Of a stretch of DNA of 64,000 bases, positions 51,280 through 59,499 are shown piece after piece. The notes below the pieces were generated by a model, which saw only the letters and a list, made by a program, of their open reading frames with translations, searched no databases and was not told where the DNA came from. The translations under genes were made by a program, and so were the position numbers. The stretch comes from Paenibacillus oleatilyticus (lineage in GTDB: Bacteria > Bacillota > Bacilli > Paenibacillales > NBRC-103111): assembly GCF_018998565.1 (NCBI RefSeq), contig NZ_JAHNZO010000019.1:84808-148807 (forward strand), written 5' to 3'. The stretch's first letter is position 1. Every line of letters begins with the position of its first letter.

Positions 51280-52503
51280 ATGGTTCATCGCGTGATGGAA
51301 AAAGACGTTTGTATTGCGGGAGGCGGCCCGGCCGGACTTATTCTTGGCATGCTGTTGGCCAAAGCCGGCGTCGATGTCGTTGTGCTGGAAAGTCATGACA
51401 ACTTTGACCGCGAATATCGCGGGGAGGTGCTTCAGCCGCGCTTTCTGCAGCTGCTGGAGCAGGTGAATTTGCGGAGCTATATCGAATCGTTCCCTTCGTC
51501 GAAGGTTCGCAAGGGCGCTCTTTATTACAAAGACAAGCGGCTCGGCGAGTTCAGCTTCGACAACATTTCCAAGGAAATTCCGTACGCGCTCTGGATGCCG
51601 CAGCCTATTTTGCTGCAGGCGCTTTACGACAAAGCGAAGTCTCTGCCTTCCTTCGAGCTGCTGTTTCATGCCGCGGTGAAAGAGCTGCGCTATGAGGGGG
51701 AGCGGGTAACCGGAGTTATCGCCCAGACGCCCGAAGGGACGCTAGAGGTACGCGCCCGCGTTACGGTCGGAGCGGACGGCCGCTTTTCGGCGGTCAGCCG
51801 GCTGGGCGGGTTTGAGATGGAATATGAGCACCTCGCGGGCGATCTGATCTGGTTCACGATCCCGAAGCCGGACGATTGGGGCGACGAGCTGCGGCTGAAA
51901 ATAACCGACGGCTACGGCTACATCATTTTGCCGAAATACCCGAATTGTCTTCAGGTCGGCGTGGCCGTGCCGCTGGGTGAATGGAAGGCGATCCGGGAGC
52001 ACGGCATCGAGCCGTTCCGCCAAGAGCTGCTGGCCGCGCATCCGGCATTTCGCGAATTTGCCGAAGCGCTGACCGATTTCAAGCCGTTTGTGCTTCTGCA
52101 GGTCAAGGATTTTTATGTCAAGCAGTGGGCTAAGAACGGCTGCCTGCTCATCGGAGACGCGGCACATTGCGCTTCGCCCGTCGGCGCGGTCGGTGTATCG
52201 TTATCCGTCACCACGGCCGTGATTGCGGCTGATGTCATTTACGACGCGCTCCAGGACGGCGACGTGTCTGCGGATCGTCTCGGACGCGTTCAAGCGCTGC
52301 GCGACAGCGAAATTCGCTCGGTACACAAAATGCAAGCGCGTGCGGCGAGAATGTTTTTTACCTCGACCCCGTTCATTCGAACGTTTGCGCCGGTGGTGAT
52401 CTCCCTGGTTACGCGGACCAAGCTGCTGGCGGCGGTTCAGCGCAGGGTGCTGAGCCTGTCCGGCAAGGTGCCGATACATGAGCGGTTTACTTTTCAAGAC
52501 TAA
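51280..52503 (+). CDS. FAD-dependent monooxygenase (UbiH/PHBH-like)
   Basis: A 407-residue flavoprotein. The N-terminal dinucleotide-binding GGGPAG is at 14-19, the middle has VTVGADGRFSAVSR (DG motif), and GCLLIGDAAHCASPVGAVG is the second FAD-binding motif with the conserved GD and P. It would hydroxylate an aromatic or other organic substrate with NAD(P)H and oxygen. GGAGG precedes ATG 51280. The upstream palindrome suggests repression by a TetR-type factor responding to the substrate. Confidence 0.9.
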   Translation: MVHRVMEKDVCIAGGGPAGLILGMLLAKAGVDVVVLESHDNFDREYRGEVLQPRFLQLLEQVNLRSYIESFPSSKVRKGALYYKDKRLGEFSFDNISKEIPYALWMPQPILLQALYDKAKSLPSFELLFHAAVKELRYEGERVTGVIAQTPEGTLEVRARVTVGADGRFSAVSRLGGFEMEYEHLAGDLIWFTIPKPDDWGDELRLKITDGYGYIILPKYPNCLQVGVAVPLGEWKAIREHGIEPFRQELLAAHPAFREFAEALTDFKPFVLLQVKDFYVKQWAKNGCLLIGDAAHCASPVGAVGVSLSVTTAVIAADVIYDALQDGDVSADRLGRVQALRDSEIRSVHKMQARAARMFFTSTPFIRTFAPVVISLVTRTKLLAAVQRRVLSLSGKVPIHERFTFQD

Positions 52504-52527
52504 AGTTTAGATGGAGTTTCAACCACC

Positions 52528-52574
52528 ACCGGTCCCGGGGCGCATAAGTCGTCTCCCGGGACCGGTCTTTTTTT
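52528..52574 (+). terminator. Terminator of the FAD monooxygenase gene
   Basis: ACCGGTCCCGGG pairs perfectly with CCCGGGACCGGT (12 bp), then CTTTTTTT. Confidence 0.9.
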
Positions 52575-52647
52575 GAGGCGCGCCAAAAAGACGACGTATG
52601 GTGTACAATACAATAAAGAAAGGCTTACGGAAGGAGGCGGAACGGCG

Positions 52648-53082
52648 ATGGAGAAGAGCTCGCACAAGGATATGGAAGCAGAACAGCATCCGTTTGTGTT
52701 TTACGACGGAGTGTGCGGATTTTGCCAACGGGTCGTGCAGTTCATAATTCCCCGCGATCGAAGCGCCGCCTTCCGGTTCGTCGCCATCCAATCCGAGACC
52801 GGAAGCCGTCTGCTGCGGCGGCATGGGCTCGATCCTGCCGAGCTGAATACATTCGTACTGCTTGAGCAGGGCCGGGTGTACACGCGCTCGACCGCGGGGC
52901 TTCGGGTGCTCCGCAGGCTGGACGGGGCGTGGCCGCTGCTTTACGCATGTATCGTCGTCCCGCGGCCGCTGCGGGATTGGGTCTATCGCTGGATCGCCGC
53001 GAACCGGTACCGCTTTTTCGGCAAAAGCGACTCCTGCATGCTCCCGCCTCCCGAAGTGCGGGAGCGGTTTCTCGATACGTAA
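52648..53082 (+). CDS. Thiol-disulfide oxidoreductase DCC family protein (YuxK-like)
   Basis: A 144-residue protein with the defining motif FVFYDGVCGFC (Asp-x-x-Cys-x-x-Cys), then FRFVAIQSETG and DSCMLPPPEVRERF at the end. The two cysteines suggest a thioredoxin-like redox role; physiological partners are unknown. ATG 52648 follows AAGGAGG. Monocistronic, convergent with an AraC regulator gene. Confidence 0.92.
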   Translation: MEKSSHKDMEAEQHPFVFYDGVCGFCQRVVQFIIPRDRSAAFRFVAIQSETGSRLLRRHGLDPAELNTFVLLEQGRVYTRSTAGLRVLRRLDGAWPLLYACIVVPRPLRDWVYRWIAANRYRFFGKSDSCMLPPPEVRERFLDT

Positions 53083-53109
53083 GGGGCCTGCTGCGTTTCC
53101 ACGTTCCGC

Positions 53110-53943
53110 TTATCGTTTGCGGTACTGCCCCGGGGGGACCCCGACAAACCGCTTGAATATCCGGATAAAGTGCGAATAATCGTTGAAGCCTGAGCCTTCG
53201 CAGGCGGCGGTGACATTATGCCCCTCCTGAAGCAGCTTTTTGGCGCGGGCAATCCGTTTGAGCAAAATATATTCGTGAATCGTGCTTCCCGTATGTTTGC
53301 GGAAGAGACGGCTGAGATAATAGCGGTTCATATAAAATTGCCGCTCCAGCGCTTCCAGCGTCAAATCGTGCTCCAGGTGCCCGTCGATATATTCGAGCAG
53401 CGGTCCCAGCTTTTCGTGCGTTACGACCGGATTATAGCCGGTGCCCGAGCGATGGTCGCGGAACGCCTGATTGACCAGCACGAGCAGCTCGATCATGCAG
53501 GCGGTCAGCAGCAGATCGGCTCCGTCCGGCGGCTCGGAAAGCAGAAGCTCGGCCTTCTTGAACAAAGCGAGCGCGGCATCCAGCCGGGGGCCGCTGAACG
53601 CGATCCGATTGGATTCCCCTTGCGGCCGGTTGACGAAGCAATCGAGCAGAGGGAAATCCGAGACCAGCGCCAGACCGGCGGCGATGGAAGGATCAAAATG
53701 GATGACGACATTTTCATACGGTGCATTCGAACGAAAGGTCGGCTTATGCAGCTCCCGGTTGTTCAAAATCAGCATGTCTCCATAGCTGAGCGGGTAAACG
53801 TTTTTATCGATCAGATAATGGACGTCGCCGGCGATAAAAAAGTAAATCTCGAACCGGTCGTGAAGATGAAAATCGAATTTTGGAGGCGCTTCCATCCGGC
53901 GGTGGGTAAAGTCGAAATATTTATTTTTTCCGTGAATATACAT
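53110..53943 (-). CDS. AraC family transcriptional regulator with cupin sensor domain
   Basis: A 277-residue regulator with an N-terminal cupin (about 15-100: FDFHLHDRFEIYFFI, SYGDMLILNN) for sensing a small, probably sugar, ligand. The C-terminal AraC helix-turn-helix pair is at about 180-275 (LTLEALERQFYMNRYYLSRLFR and VTAACEGSGFNDYSHFIRIFKR). ATG 53943 follows AGAGGAAAA. Divergent from a Gfo/Idh/MocA oxidoreductase gene, which it may control. Confidence 0.92.
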   Translation of the reverse strand: MYIHGKNKYFDFTHRRMEAPPKFDFHLHDRFEIYFFIAGDVHYLIDKNVYPLSYGDMLILNNRELHKPTFRSNAPYENVVIHFDPSIAAGLALVSDFPLLDCFVNRPQGESNRIAFSGPRLDAALALFKKAELLLSEPPDGADLLLTACMIELLVLVNQAFRDHRSGTGYNPVVTHEKLGPLLEYIDGHLEHDLTLEALERQFYMNRYYLSRLFRKHTGSTIHEYILLKRIARAKKLLQEGHNVTAACEGSGFNDYSHFIRIFKRFVGVPPGQYRKR

Positions 53944-54068
53944 GGCCGTTTTCCTCTGTCGGGTAAAAGTCAAAAAAAGCAATAAATATAGCAATCAATG
54001 CAAGGAAGTTGTTTTTATTATACGTCATGATGGAGTTATTCTACCACTGAAGAAACTAGGTGAACCCT

Positions 54069-55091
54069 GTGAAACGTTTAGGTACGGCTCTGATCGGCTG
54101 CGGCGCCATTGCCGGCGTTCATTTGCAAGCGATCGCCAAGCTCGGCTTGGCCGATTTGAAAGCGGTTGTCGACACGGACGAAACGGTCGGGAGGCAAACC
54201 GCGCAGCGGTACGGCTGCGATTATTACGCGGATTACCGCGAGATGCTGAAGCGCAGCGATATTGACGTCATCCACGTATGCACCGGCCATTATCTGCACG
54301 CTCCCATGGCGGTCGACGCGCTGGAGGCGGGTAAACATGTGTTAACGGAGAAGCCGATGGCCGAGAACAAGGCGTCGGCGCGCACGATGCTGGAGGCAGC
54401 AGCGAAGCATACGAACGTGCAGCTCGGCGTCATTTTCCAGAACCGGTACAACCCCGCTTCGGTCCGTATGAAGCAGGCGATCGATTCGGAGGAGCTAGGC
54501 AAGCTGCTCTGCATGAAAGGCATCGTGACCTGGTACCGCAGCCCGCAGTATTACGAGACCGAATGGAAGGGGCGCTGGGCGACGGAGGGCGGCGGCGTGC
54601 TTATCAACCAAGCGATTCATACGCTCGATTTGCTGCAGTGGTTCGGCGGCGAGGTGGAGAGCATCAAGGGCTCGATTTCGACGGATGCGCTTGAAGGCGT
54701 CATCGAGGTCGAAGATTCGGCGCATGCCCATTTGGTGTTTGCCAGCGGGGCGACGGCGGTTTTTTATGCAACGAATGCGTACGGTGTCAACTCCCCGGTG
54801 GAGGTGGAACTGGTGTTCGAGCAAGGACGGCTGCATTTGCTGGGCGATACCTTGTATCTGCATCGGGACGGCACATCGGCGGTTCTGAGCGAGCCGGTAC
54901 CGAACGACCTTGGGGCAAAATCGTACTGGGGCGTCAGCCACGGCTACCAAATCCGTGATTTTTACGAGCATGTGCTGAAGGGAAGGCCTTACGCGCTGAA
55001 CGGCCCCCAAGGCTACAAAGCGCTCCGTCTCGTGACGGACATTTACGAATCGTCCCGCAGCGGGCAGCGGATTCGCTATTCTTCTCCTTAA
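54069..55091 (+). CDS. Gfo/Idh/MocA family oxidoreductase
   Basis: A 340-residue NAD(P)-dependent enzyme: Rossmann start LGTALIGCGAIAGVHLQAI, family motif HVLTEKPMAENKASA and the catalytic segment GGGVLINQAIHTLDLLQWFGG with Asp/His-region residues. GTG 54069 has AGGTG six bases upstream; GTG 54060 is an equally in-frame alternative. Divergent from the AraC/cupin gene; together they look like a small sugar-utilisation unit. A strong terminator follows. Confidence 0.9.
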   Translation: MKRLGTALIGCGAIAGVHLQAIAKLGLADLKAVVDTDETVGRQTAQRYGCDYYADYREMLKRSDIDVIHVCTGHYLHAPMAVDALEAGKHVLTEKPMAENKASARTMLEAAAKHTNVQLGVIFQNRYNPASVRMKQAIDSEELGKLLCMKGIVTWYRSPQYYETEWKGRWATEGGGVLINQAIHTLDLLQWFGGEVESIKGSISTDALEGVIEVEDSAHAHLVFASGATAVFYATNAYGVNSPVEVELVFEQGRLHLLGDTLYLHRDGTSAVLSEPVPNDLGAKSYWGVSHGYQIRDFYEHVLKGRPYALNGPQGYKALRLVTDIYESSRSGQRIRYSSP

Positions 55092-55101
55092 TAAAACGAA
55101 C

Positions 55102-55145
55102 AACGAGCCTCCGGCGCATAAAAGCACCGTGGCTCGTTTTTTTTC
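55102..55145. terminator. Bidirectional terminator
   Basis: AACGAGCC (55102-55109) pairs with GGCTCGTT (55131-55138), with a long T run on the plus strand. It lies between convergent genes. Confidence 0.85.
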
Positions 55146-55151
55146 TACATA

Positions 55152-56114
55152 TTACAGTTTTTCCAAGAAAGCCGTTACTCTCTGCACATACTCCGCTTTG
55201 AGCGGCGGATAGTTCTTGGCATGTCCTTCCGCCACCGTCGTCCACAGCTCGAATTTATCCTTGTGCTTCTCCCACATCGACTCGCTGTTGCTGTAGGGAA
55301 TCGAAGGGTCTTTCGTGCTGTGAATGAACAGCACCGGCCGCGGGTAAATGCGGTCGACCGCCGCGAGTCCGTCCACCTGATCCGTATCAACCCCGATCAT
55401 CGGGGGCAAAATGCTCAAGATCAGCGGCGTAAAAGGGAAGTTGGGCAAATTGGACCAAACAGGCAAATTGTCCTTCAAATAGCGGGTCAAATGATTAAAC
55501 GGACTGTCCGCCACCACGCCGAGCACGGACGGCTCTTCCGCTGCGGCCAGCAGCGAAGTGCTTGCTCCCATCGAGAAGCCGAGCAACGCCAGCTTGCCCG
55601 GGTGATTTTGGTTCATCCAATCAATGGCCCCGAGCAGGTCATGCTTTTCATAGTAGCCGATCGATGTCACGCTGCCTTCGGATTCCCCGGCATTGCGAAA
55701 ATCGAACATCAGCACACTATAGCCCCGGTCCGTCAGCTCTTTGGCTAATGACAACGCTTCGGCGCTTTTTTGCAATCGGTTGTTTTTGTACCCATGGGCC
55801 ATAATGATGTTCGGTTTGGCGGCTGCGCCTTCTCCCTCCGTCACTTTGCCCGGCAAATACCAGCCTTTCAAGGTCAATCCGCCTTCGCGGCTCGGAAATT
55901 GCACGTTTTCGTAGGCGAGTCCGAGGCGTTCCGGCGAATCATCCAGCGCCTTCGGCACAGGGTGGGACAGCTTCCATCCCACATAAACCGAGATTCCTAT
56001 GCAAGCGATCACCGCCACAGCCAGCAGTCCGACGACGATCCGCAGCCATAACGGGCTCCTCGACATGCTTCTTCGCCTTCGCGGCGCTCTCGATATCGCA
56101 GGGGTTGGTTTCAT
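55152..56114 (-). CDS. Membrane-anchored alpha/beta hydrolase
   Basis: A 320-residue protein with an N-terminal membrane anchor (about 24-46, after a basic segment) and an external hydrolase domain. MAHGYKNNRLQ is the oxyanion region, the nucleophile Ser is in LLGFSMGAS, an Asp is near STKDPSIPY, and the His is in EGHAKNYP. It resembles YqkD-type peptidase S9/hydrolases. The substrate is unknown. AAAGGAA precedes ATG 56114. Upstream of it on the same strand are ecsB and ecsA, 86 bases away. Confidence 0.88.
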   Translation of the reverse strand: MKPTPAISRAPRRRRSMSRSPLWLRIVVGLLAVAVIACIGISVYVGWKLSHPVPKALDDSPERLGLAYENVQFPSREGGLTLKGWYLPGKVTEGEGAAAKPNIIMAHGYKNNRLQKSAEALSLAKELTDRGYSVLMFDFRNAGESEGSVTSIGYYEKHDLLGAIDWMNQNHPGKLALLGFSMGASTSLLAAAEEPSVLGVVADSPFNHLTRYLKDNLPVWSNLPNFPFTPLILSILPPMIGVDTDQVDGLAAVDRIYPRPVLFIHSTKDPSIPYSNSESMWEKHKDKFELWTTVAEGHAKNYPPLKAEYVQRVTAFLEKL

Positions 56115-56199
56115 AGGTCGCGTTCCTTTCTATATCCCAAACGGTCTGATTCTAAAAGCAATCCCCATTATACGACAGGATCGGAGAAGGGGACAGGGG

Positions 56200-57444
56200 C
56201 TATTTCTTTTTTGCGGCTCGCTTCGCGCGCATGGTCCATCTGGCGTACCCGTAAGACAGCGCCAACCCGGCGCATAGCGTCACAACGGCGAATCCGGGAT
56301 GGGACATCGCCCACAGCAGAGGCACGCCAAGCAGGAGCAGGCAAGCGGCATGAATGCGGAAACGGATGGCTGCGGCCGAACGTATGCGCAATTCCGGCGG
56401 AAGCGGGTAAATATACGACCAATCGGAGTGGCGGTATGCTTTTTGCAGCTCTTTAAGCTGGAGCATCGTTAGTCCCGCAAACAGGGCGAACAAGAAAACG
56501 GCAAGCGCATCGCCGCGGGTCCAGGCAATCAGTAAGAAGCCGAGTGCCGTCAATCGCATCGTAATTCCGCCGAGCTCGGAGCGAAGCCATACCAGAGTGA
56601 ACAAGTAACGGTAAGTATGAGCCGAACCGTACCCGAAGCCTCCCAGCCCCCGAAGAAGCTTCATCGGCGCGCGAATCGGCGACGGACGGTTCGGGATGTC
56701 CGCTACATCGATAAAATAGTTCAGAAGCCTGAAAATGCGCGCCCGCTGTCTTTGCTCCGTTTCGGCGAGCCTTAGCCAGTTCAAGATTCGTTTGCCGCCC
56801 ATGAGCCGCAGCGCCACGAGGTAAACCAGCAGCACGGCGGAGACGGCCAACGTCCCCGTCCACAGCGGCAGGCGGAGCAGAAGCAGCGCCGCTGCGGCGG
56901 CCACGATCCAACGAAGGGCCGACCATAGAATGATCGGCAGACGGTCCGTCAGCTTTAGCTCTAGCCATGCGCCATAGATCAGCACGCGTTTCGCGAGAAT
57001 CGCCATGATCAGTACGTGACCGAATGGAACGAGGCTTCCGCCGGCCGCCATGGCATACATCGGCCAAGCCGCCATCCACACGGCAAGCAGCAGGAACGAC
57101 TGTATCCAAAATGACCGCATCACCGCCCGATGCATATAACCCGACAGTTTTGTCTCCATCGGAAGCAAATAAATGAAGTCCGCTTTCCTTATATAGGTCC
57201 GAACCGGGCACCAGGCCAAAAAGGGCAGGAGCACGAGCGCTGCGGTCTCACGAAACGGAAAATCCGGCGGCGCCTCACTCAGTAACCGGGTATAAAAGTA
57301 TCCTCCGGCCAGCATAATCAAAATAGCCGCGTAAGAGAAGCTTTGTAGCGCATATCCGGCATAGGGACGTATTTCCCGCCAAAACTCCGAAGTTCGTTTG
57401 CTCCACAATCCCGAAATATCGGAAGGCAGCTCGTGTTTGTTCAT
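56200..57444 (-). CDS. ecsB: ABC transporter membrane subunit EcsB
   Basis: A 414-residue membrane protein with about eight spans, matching EcsB from LWSKRTSEFWREIRPYAGYA onward and by position next to EcsA. In Bacillus the Ecs transporter affects protein secretion, RasP intramembrane proteolysis and competence. Its ATG overlaps the EcsA stop by four bases. The third gene of the Bacillus cluster, ecsC, is not present. Confidence 0.88.
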   Translation of the reverse strand: MNKHELPSDISGLWSKRTSEFWREIRPYAGYALQSFSYAAILIMLAGGYFYTRLLSEAPPDFPFRETAALVLLPFLAWCPVRTYIRKADFIYLLPMETKLSGYMHRAVMRSFWIQSFLLLAVWMAAWPMYAMAAGGSLVPFGHVLIMAILAKRVLIYGAWLELKLTDRLPIILWSALRWIVAAAAALLLLRLPLWTGTLAVSAVLLVYLVALRLMGGKRILNWLRLAETEQRQRARIFRLLNYFIDVADIPNRPSPIRAPMKLLRGLGGFGYGSAHTYRYLFTLVWLRSELGGITMRLTALGFLLIAWTRGDALAVFLFALFAGLTMLQLKELQKAYRHSDWSYIYPLPPELRIRSAAAIRFRIHAACLLLLGVPLLWAMSHPGFAVVTLCAGLALSYGYARWTMRAKRAAKKK

Positions 57445-58190
57445 CGCAGCGTCACGTCCCGGGTAACCAGGCTGCAGAACAAGTCGTCGAGCGAAGCGCC
57501 CGGCATATCCGCCTGCTTTTGCAGCGCTTCCACGTCCCCCTCAGCCGTCAACCGGCCTTGATGAAGCAAAAGAAATCGGTCCCCGTACCGCTCGATCGTG
57601 GACAAAATATGCGAGCTGATCAGAATGGCGCCGCCGCTTTCTTTGACCCGGACCATCAGCTCAAGCAGCGCTCTGATGCCGAGCGGGTCGAGGCCGAGAA
57701 AAGGCTCGTCGATAATATATAAGGCAGGCCGTACGAGAAAAGCGCTCATGATCATGACCTTTTGCTTCATCCCTTTGGATAAATGAGCCGATAAACGGTT
57801 CCAGTTGGCGGTCATTTGAAATTCGTCCAGCAGGGCGGCGGCCCGCTCTTCGAAGGCGTCTTTAGGGACGCCGTAAGCCATCGCGGCCATTTCGAGATGC
57901 TCTTTCACCGTCAACTCTTCGTATAATAGCGGGTTTTCCGGTACGTAGGCATACGTCTGCCGATAGGCTGTCGGGTCTTGCTCCACGGATCTGCCGTTGA
58001 GCCGTATTTGACCGCTGTGCGGCTGCATCAGGCCGAGGATATGCTTGATCGTCGTGCTTTTGCCGGCCCCGTTCAATCCGATCAGGCCAACCATCTCTCC
58101 CGGACGAACCGAGAACGACAGCTCGTGCAGCACCGGCTTTTTGCGGCTGTATCCGCCGGTCAGCTTTTCTACCTTCAATAAAGGCTGCAT
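57441..58190 (-). CDS. ecsA: ABC transporter ATPase EcsA
   Basis: A 249-residue ATPase: Walker A GLNGAGKST, signature LSKGMKQKV (the Lys-Gly-Met variant usual in export-type ATPases), Walker B LYIIDEPFLGLDP and ILISSHIL. ATG 58190 is preferred because GAGGTG lies 7 bases upstream; ATG 58196 is too close. Coupled to ecsB through an ATGA overlap. Confidence 0.9.
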   Translation of the reverse strand: MQPLLKVEKLTGGYSRKKPVLHELSFSVRPGEMVGLIGLNGAGKSTTIKHILGLMQPHSGQIRLNGRSVEQDPTAYRQTYAYVPENPLLYEELTVKEHLEMAAMAYGVPKDAFEERAAALLDEFQMTANWNRLSAHLSKGMKQKVMIMSAFLVRPALYIIDEPFLGLDPLGIRALLELMVRVKESGGAILISSHILSTIERYGDRFLLLHQGRLTAEGDVEALQKQADMPGASLDDLFCSLVTRDVTLR

Positions 58191-58234
58191 GTCCATTCAC
58201 CTCATCGCTATTGTACCTTGTTTTCCCCGGAAAA

Positions 58235-58268
58235 GAAAAAAATGCCGCAGTCGCGGCAAAGTTTTTTC
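58235..58268 (-). terminator. Terminator of the nirBDC operon
   Basis: TGCCGC-AGTC-GCGGCA (58243-58258) with a run of seven T on the minus strand; a second T run on the plus strand. Confidence 0.8.
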
Positions 58269-58284
58269 TCGTTATTCATTAAAG

Positions 58285-59064
58285 TTACTTGCTTCTCACA
58301 GGGGAGATGAACCAGTAAGCCATCCCGACGAAAATGCCGCCGCCGACAATGTTGCCGAGCGTGACCGGAATCATATTGTTAAGCCAGCCGCCAATCGAAA
58401 TCGTTTCGGGATGCTGCGGCAGCAAATAGGCCAAACTAAGCAGCGTCATATTGGCTACGCTATGCTCGTAGCCGCTGGCGATAAAGGCATACAGACACCA
58501 CCAGATGAGCACCAGCTTGGCGATATCTTCCTTCGCCCTTCCGGCCATCCATAAAGCCAGGCAGACGAGCCAGTTACACAGAATGCCGCGAAAGAACGAT
58601 TCCCAGAACGGAAGCGCCATTTTTTTGGCCGCAGCGGCGAAGATCAGATGCTCCGGCGCTGCCGTTTTGAAAAGACCGGTACCGACGATCAGCAAGGAAA
58701 GGATTACGGCTCCGGCCAAGTTCCCCAGGAATACGATCACCCAGTTTTTCAACGTATCGTTTACCGTTGTTCGGCGGGCAAGCGTGCTCATTGTAAAAAA
58801 CATATTATTTCCGGTAAACAGCTCCGAGCCCGCGAAGACGACAAGCGTCAGCGCCAGACCGAAGGACATCCCCATCACCATGGGCTGGAAAGCGGACTTT
58901 GCAGCCGCGACCGGCGCTCCGACGGAGAAGATTAATATAATGCCCAGCCCGACGTACGCCCCAGCCAGCAAAGCGGACACGACATAGCGGGCGAGATTCT
59001 CGTTCATTTTCTCTTTCTTTTTTACAGCCGCTTCAACGATTGCTTCTACGCTTGATGTAAACAT
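58285..59064 (-). CDS. nirC: Formate/nitrite transporter (NirC type)
   Basis: A 259-residue FNT channel with six spans. AGAYVGLGIILIFSVG, FAGSELFTGNNMFFT, NWVIVFLGNLAGAV, RGILCNWLVCLALWMAG and the GYEHSVANM motif with the central pore His are all present. Last gene behind nirB and nirD, which argues for nitrite import or export. GGGGAGG precedes ATG 59064. Confidence 0.93.
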   Translation of the reverse strand: MFTSSVEAIVEAAVKKKEKMNENLARYVVSALLAGAYVGLGIILIFSVGAPVAAAKSAFQPMVMGMSFGLALTLVVFAGSELFTGNNMFFTMSTLARRTTVNDTLKNWVIVFLGNLAGAVILSLLIVGTGLFKTAAPEHLIFAAAAKKMALPFWESFFRGILCNWLVCLALWMAGRAKEDIAKLVLIWWCLYAFIASGYEHSVANMTLLSLAYLLPQHPETISIGGWLNNMIPVTLGNIVGGGIFVGMAYWFISPVRSK

Positions 59065-59124
59065 ACAGCGGTCCTCCCCGGGTACTCTTCTGCCTTGTAT
59101 AAAAGTCAGACAAGCTTTTCCGCC

Positions 59125-59463
59125 TTAAGCGGTTTGGACAGCGGGCGCAGCGAGATAAACCTGACCGCCTTCCACTTTTGCCGGAAACGTCAGCACCTGT
59201 CCTTGATCGGGGAGCTGTACGAGCCCCGTAGTCAAATCGATTTTCCAGTCATGAAGCGGGTCGTACAGGTAATGCCCTGATACGATCCCTTCAGCGAGCG
59301 GTCCGCCTTTCGGATGCGGACTGCGATTTTCCAGCGCATAGACTCCTCCGTCCGAAGTGCGGAACACGGCGATATCCCATTCGCGCCATTTCACGGTGCG
59401 TCCGATTTGCGGCAAAAACTGATCAAGCGTTCCGATTGAATAAAAGGTTTCCTGCTCTTTCAT
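59125..59463 (-). CDS. nirD: Nitrite reductase (NADH) small subunit, Rieske-like
   Basis: A 112-residue NirD. The Rieske-fold sequence has HPKGGPLAEGIVSGHYLYDPLHDWKIDL in its core but lacks the cysteine ligands of true Rieske clusters, as usual in NirD. ATG 59463 has GGAAGGAG 8 bases upstream. It lies 37 bases after nirB and 60 bases before nirC. Confidence 0.93.
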   Translation of the reverse strand: MKEQETFYSIGTLDQFLPQIGRTVKWREWDIAVFRTSDGGVYALENRSPHPKGGPLAEGIVSGHYLYDPLHDWKIDLTTGLVQLPDQGQVLTFPAKVEGGQVYLAAPAVQTA

Positions 59464-59499
59464 ATATTCCATACTCCTTCCTGTATCCAAAGTTTAGTT

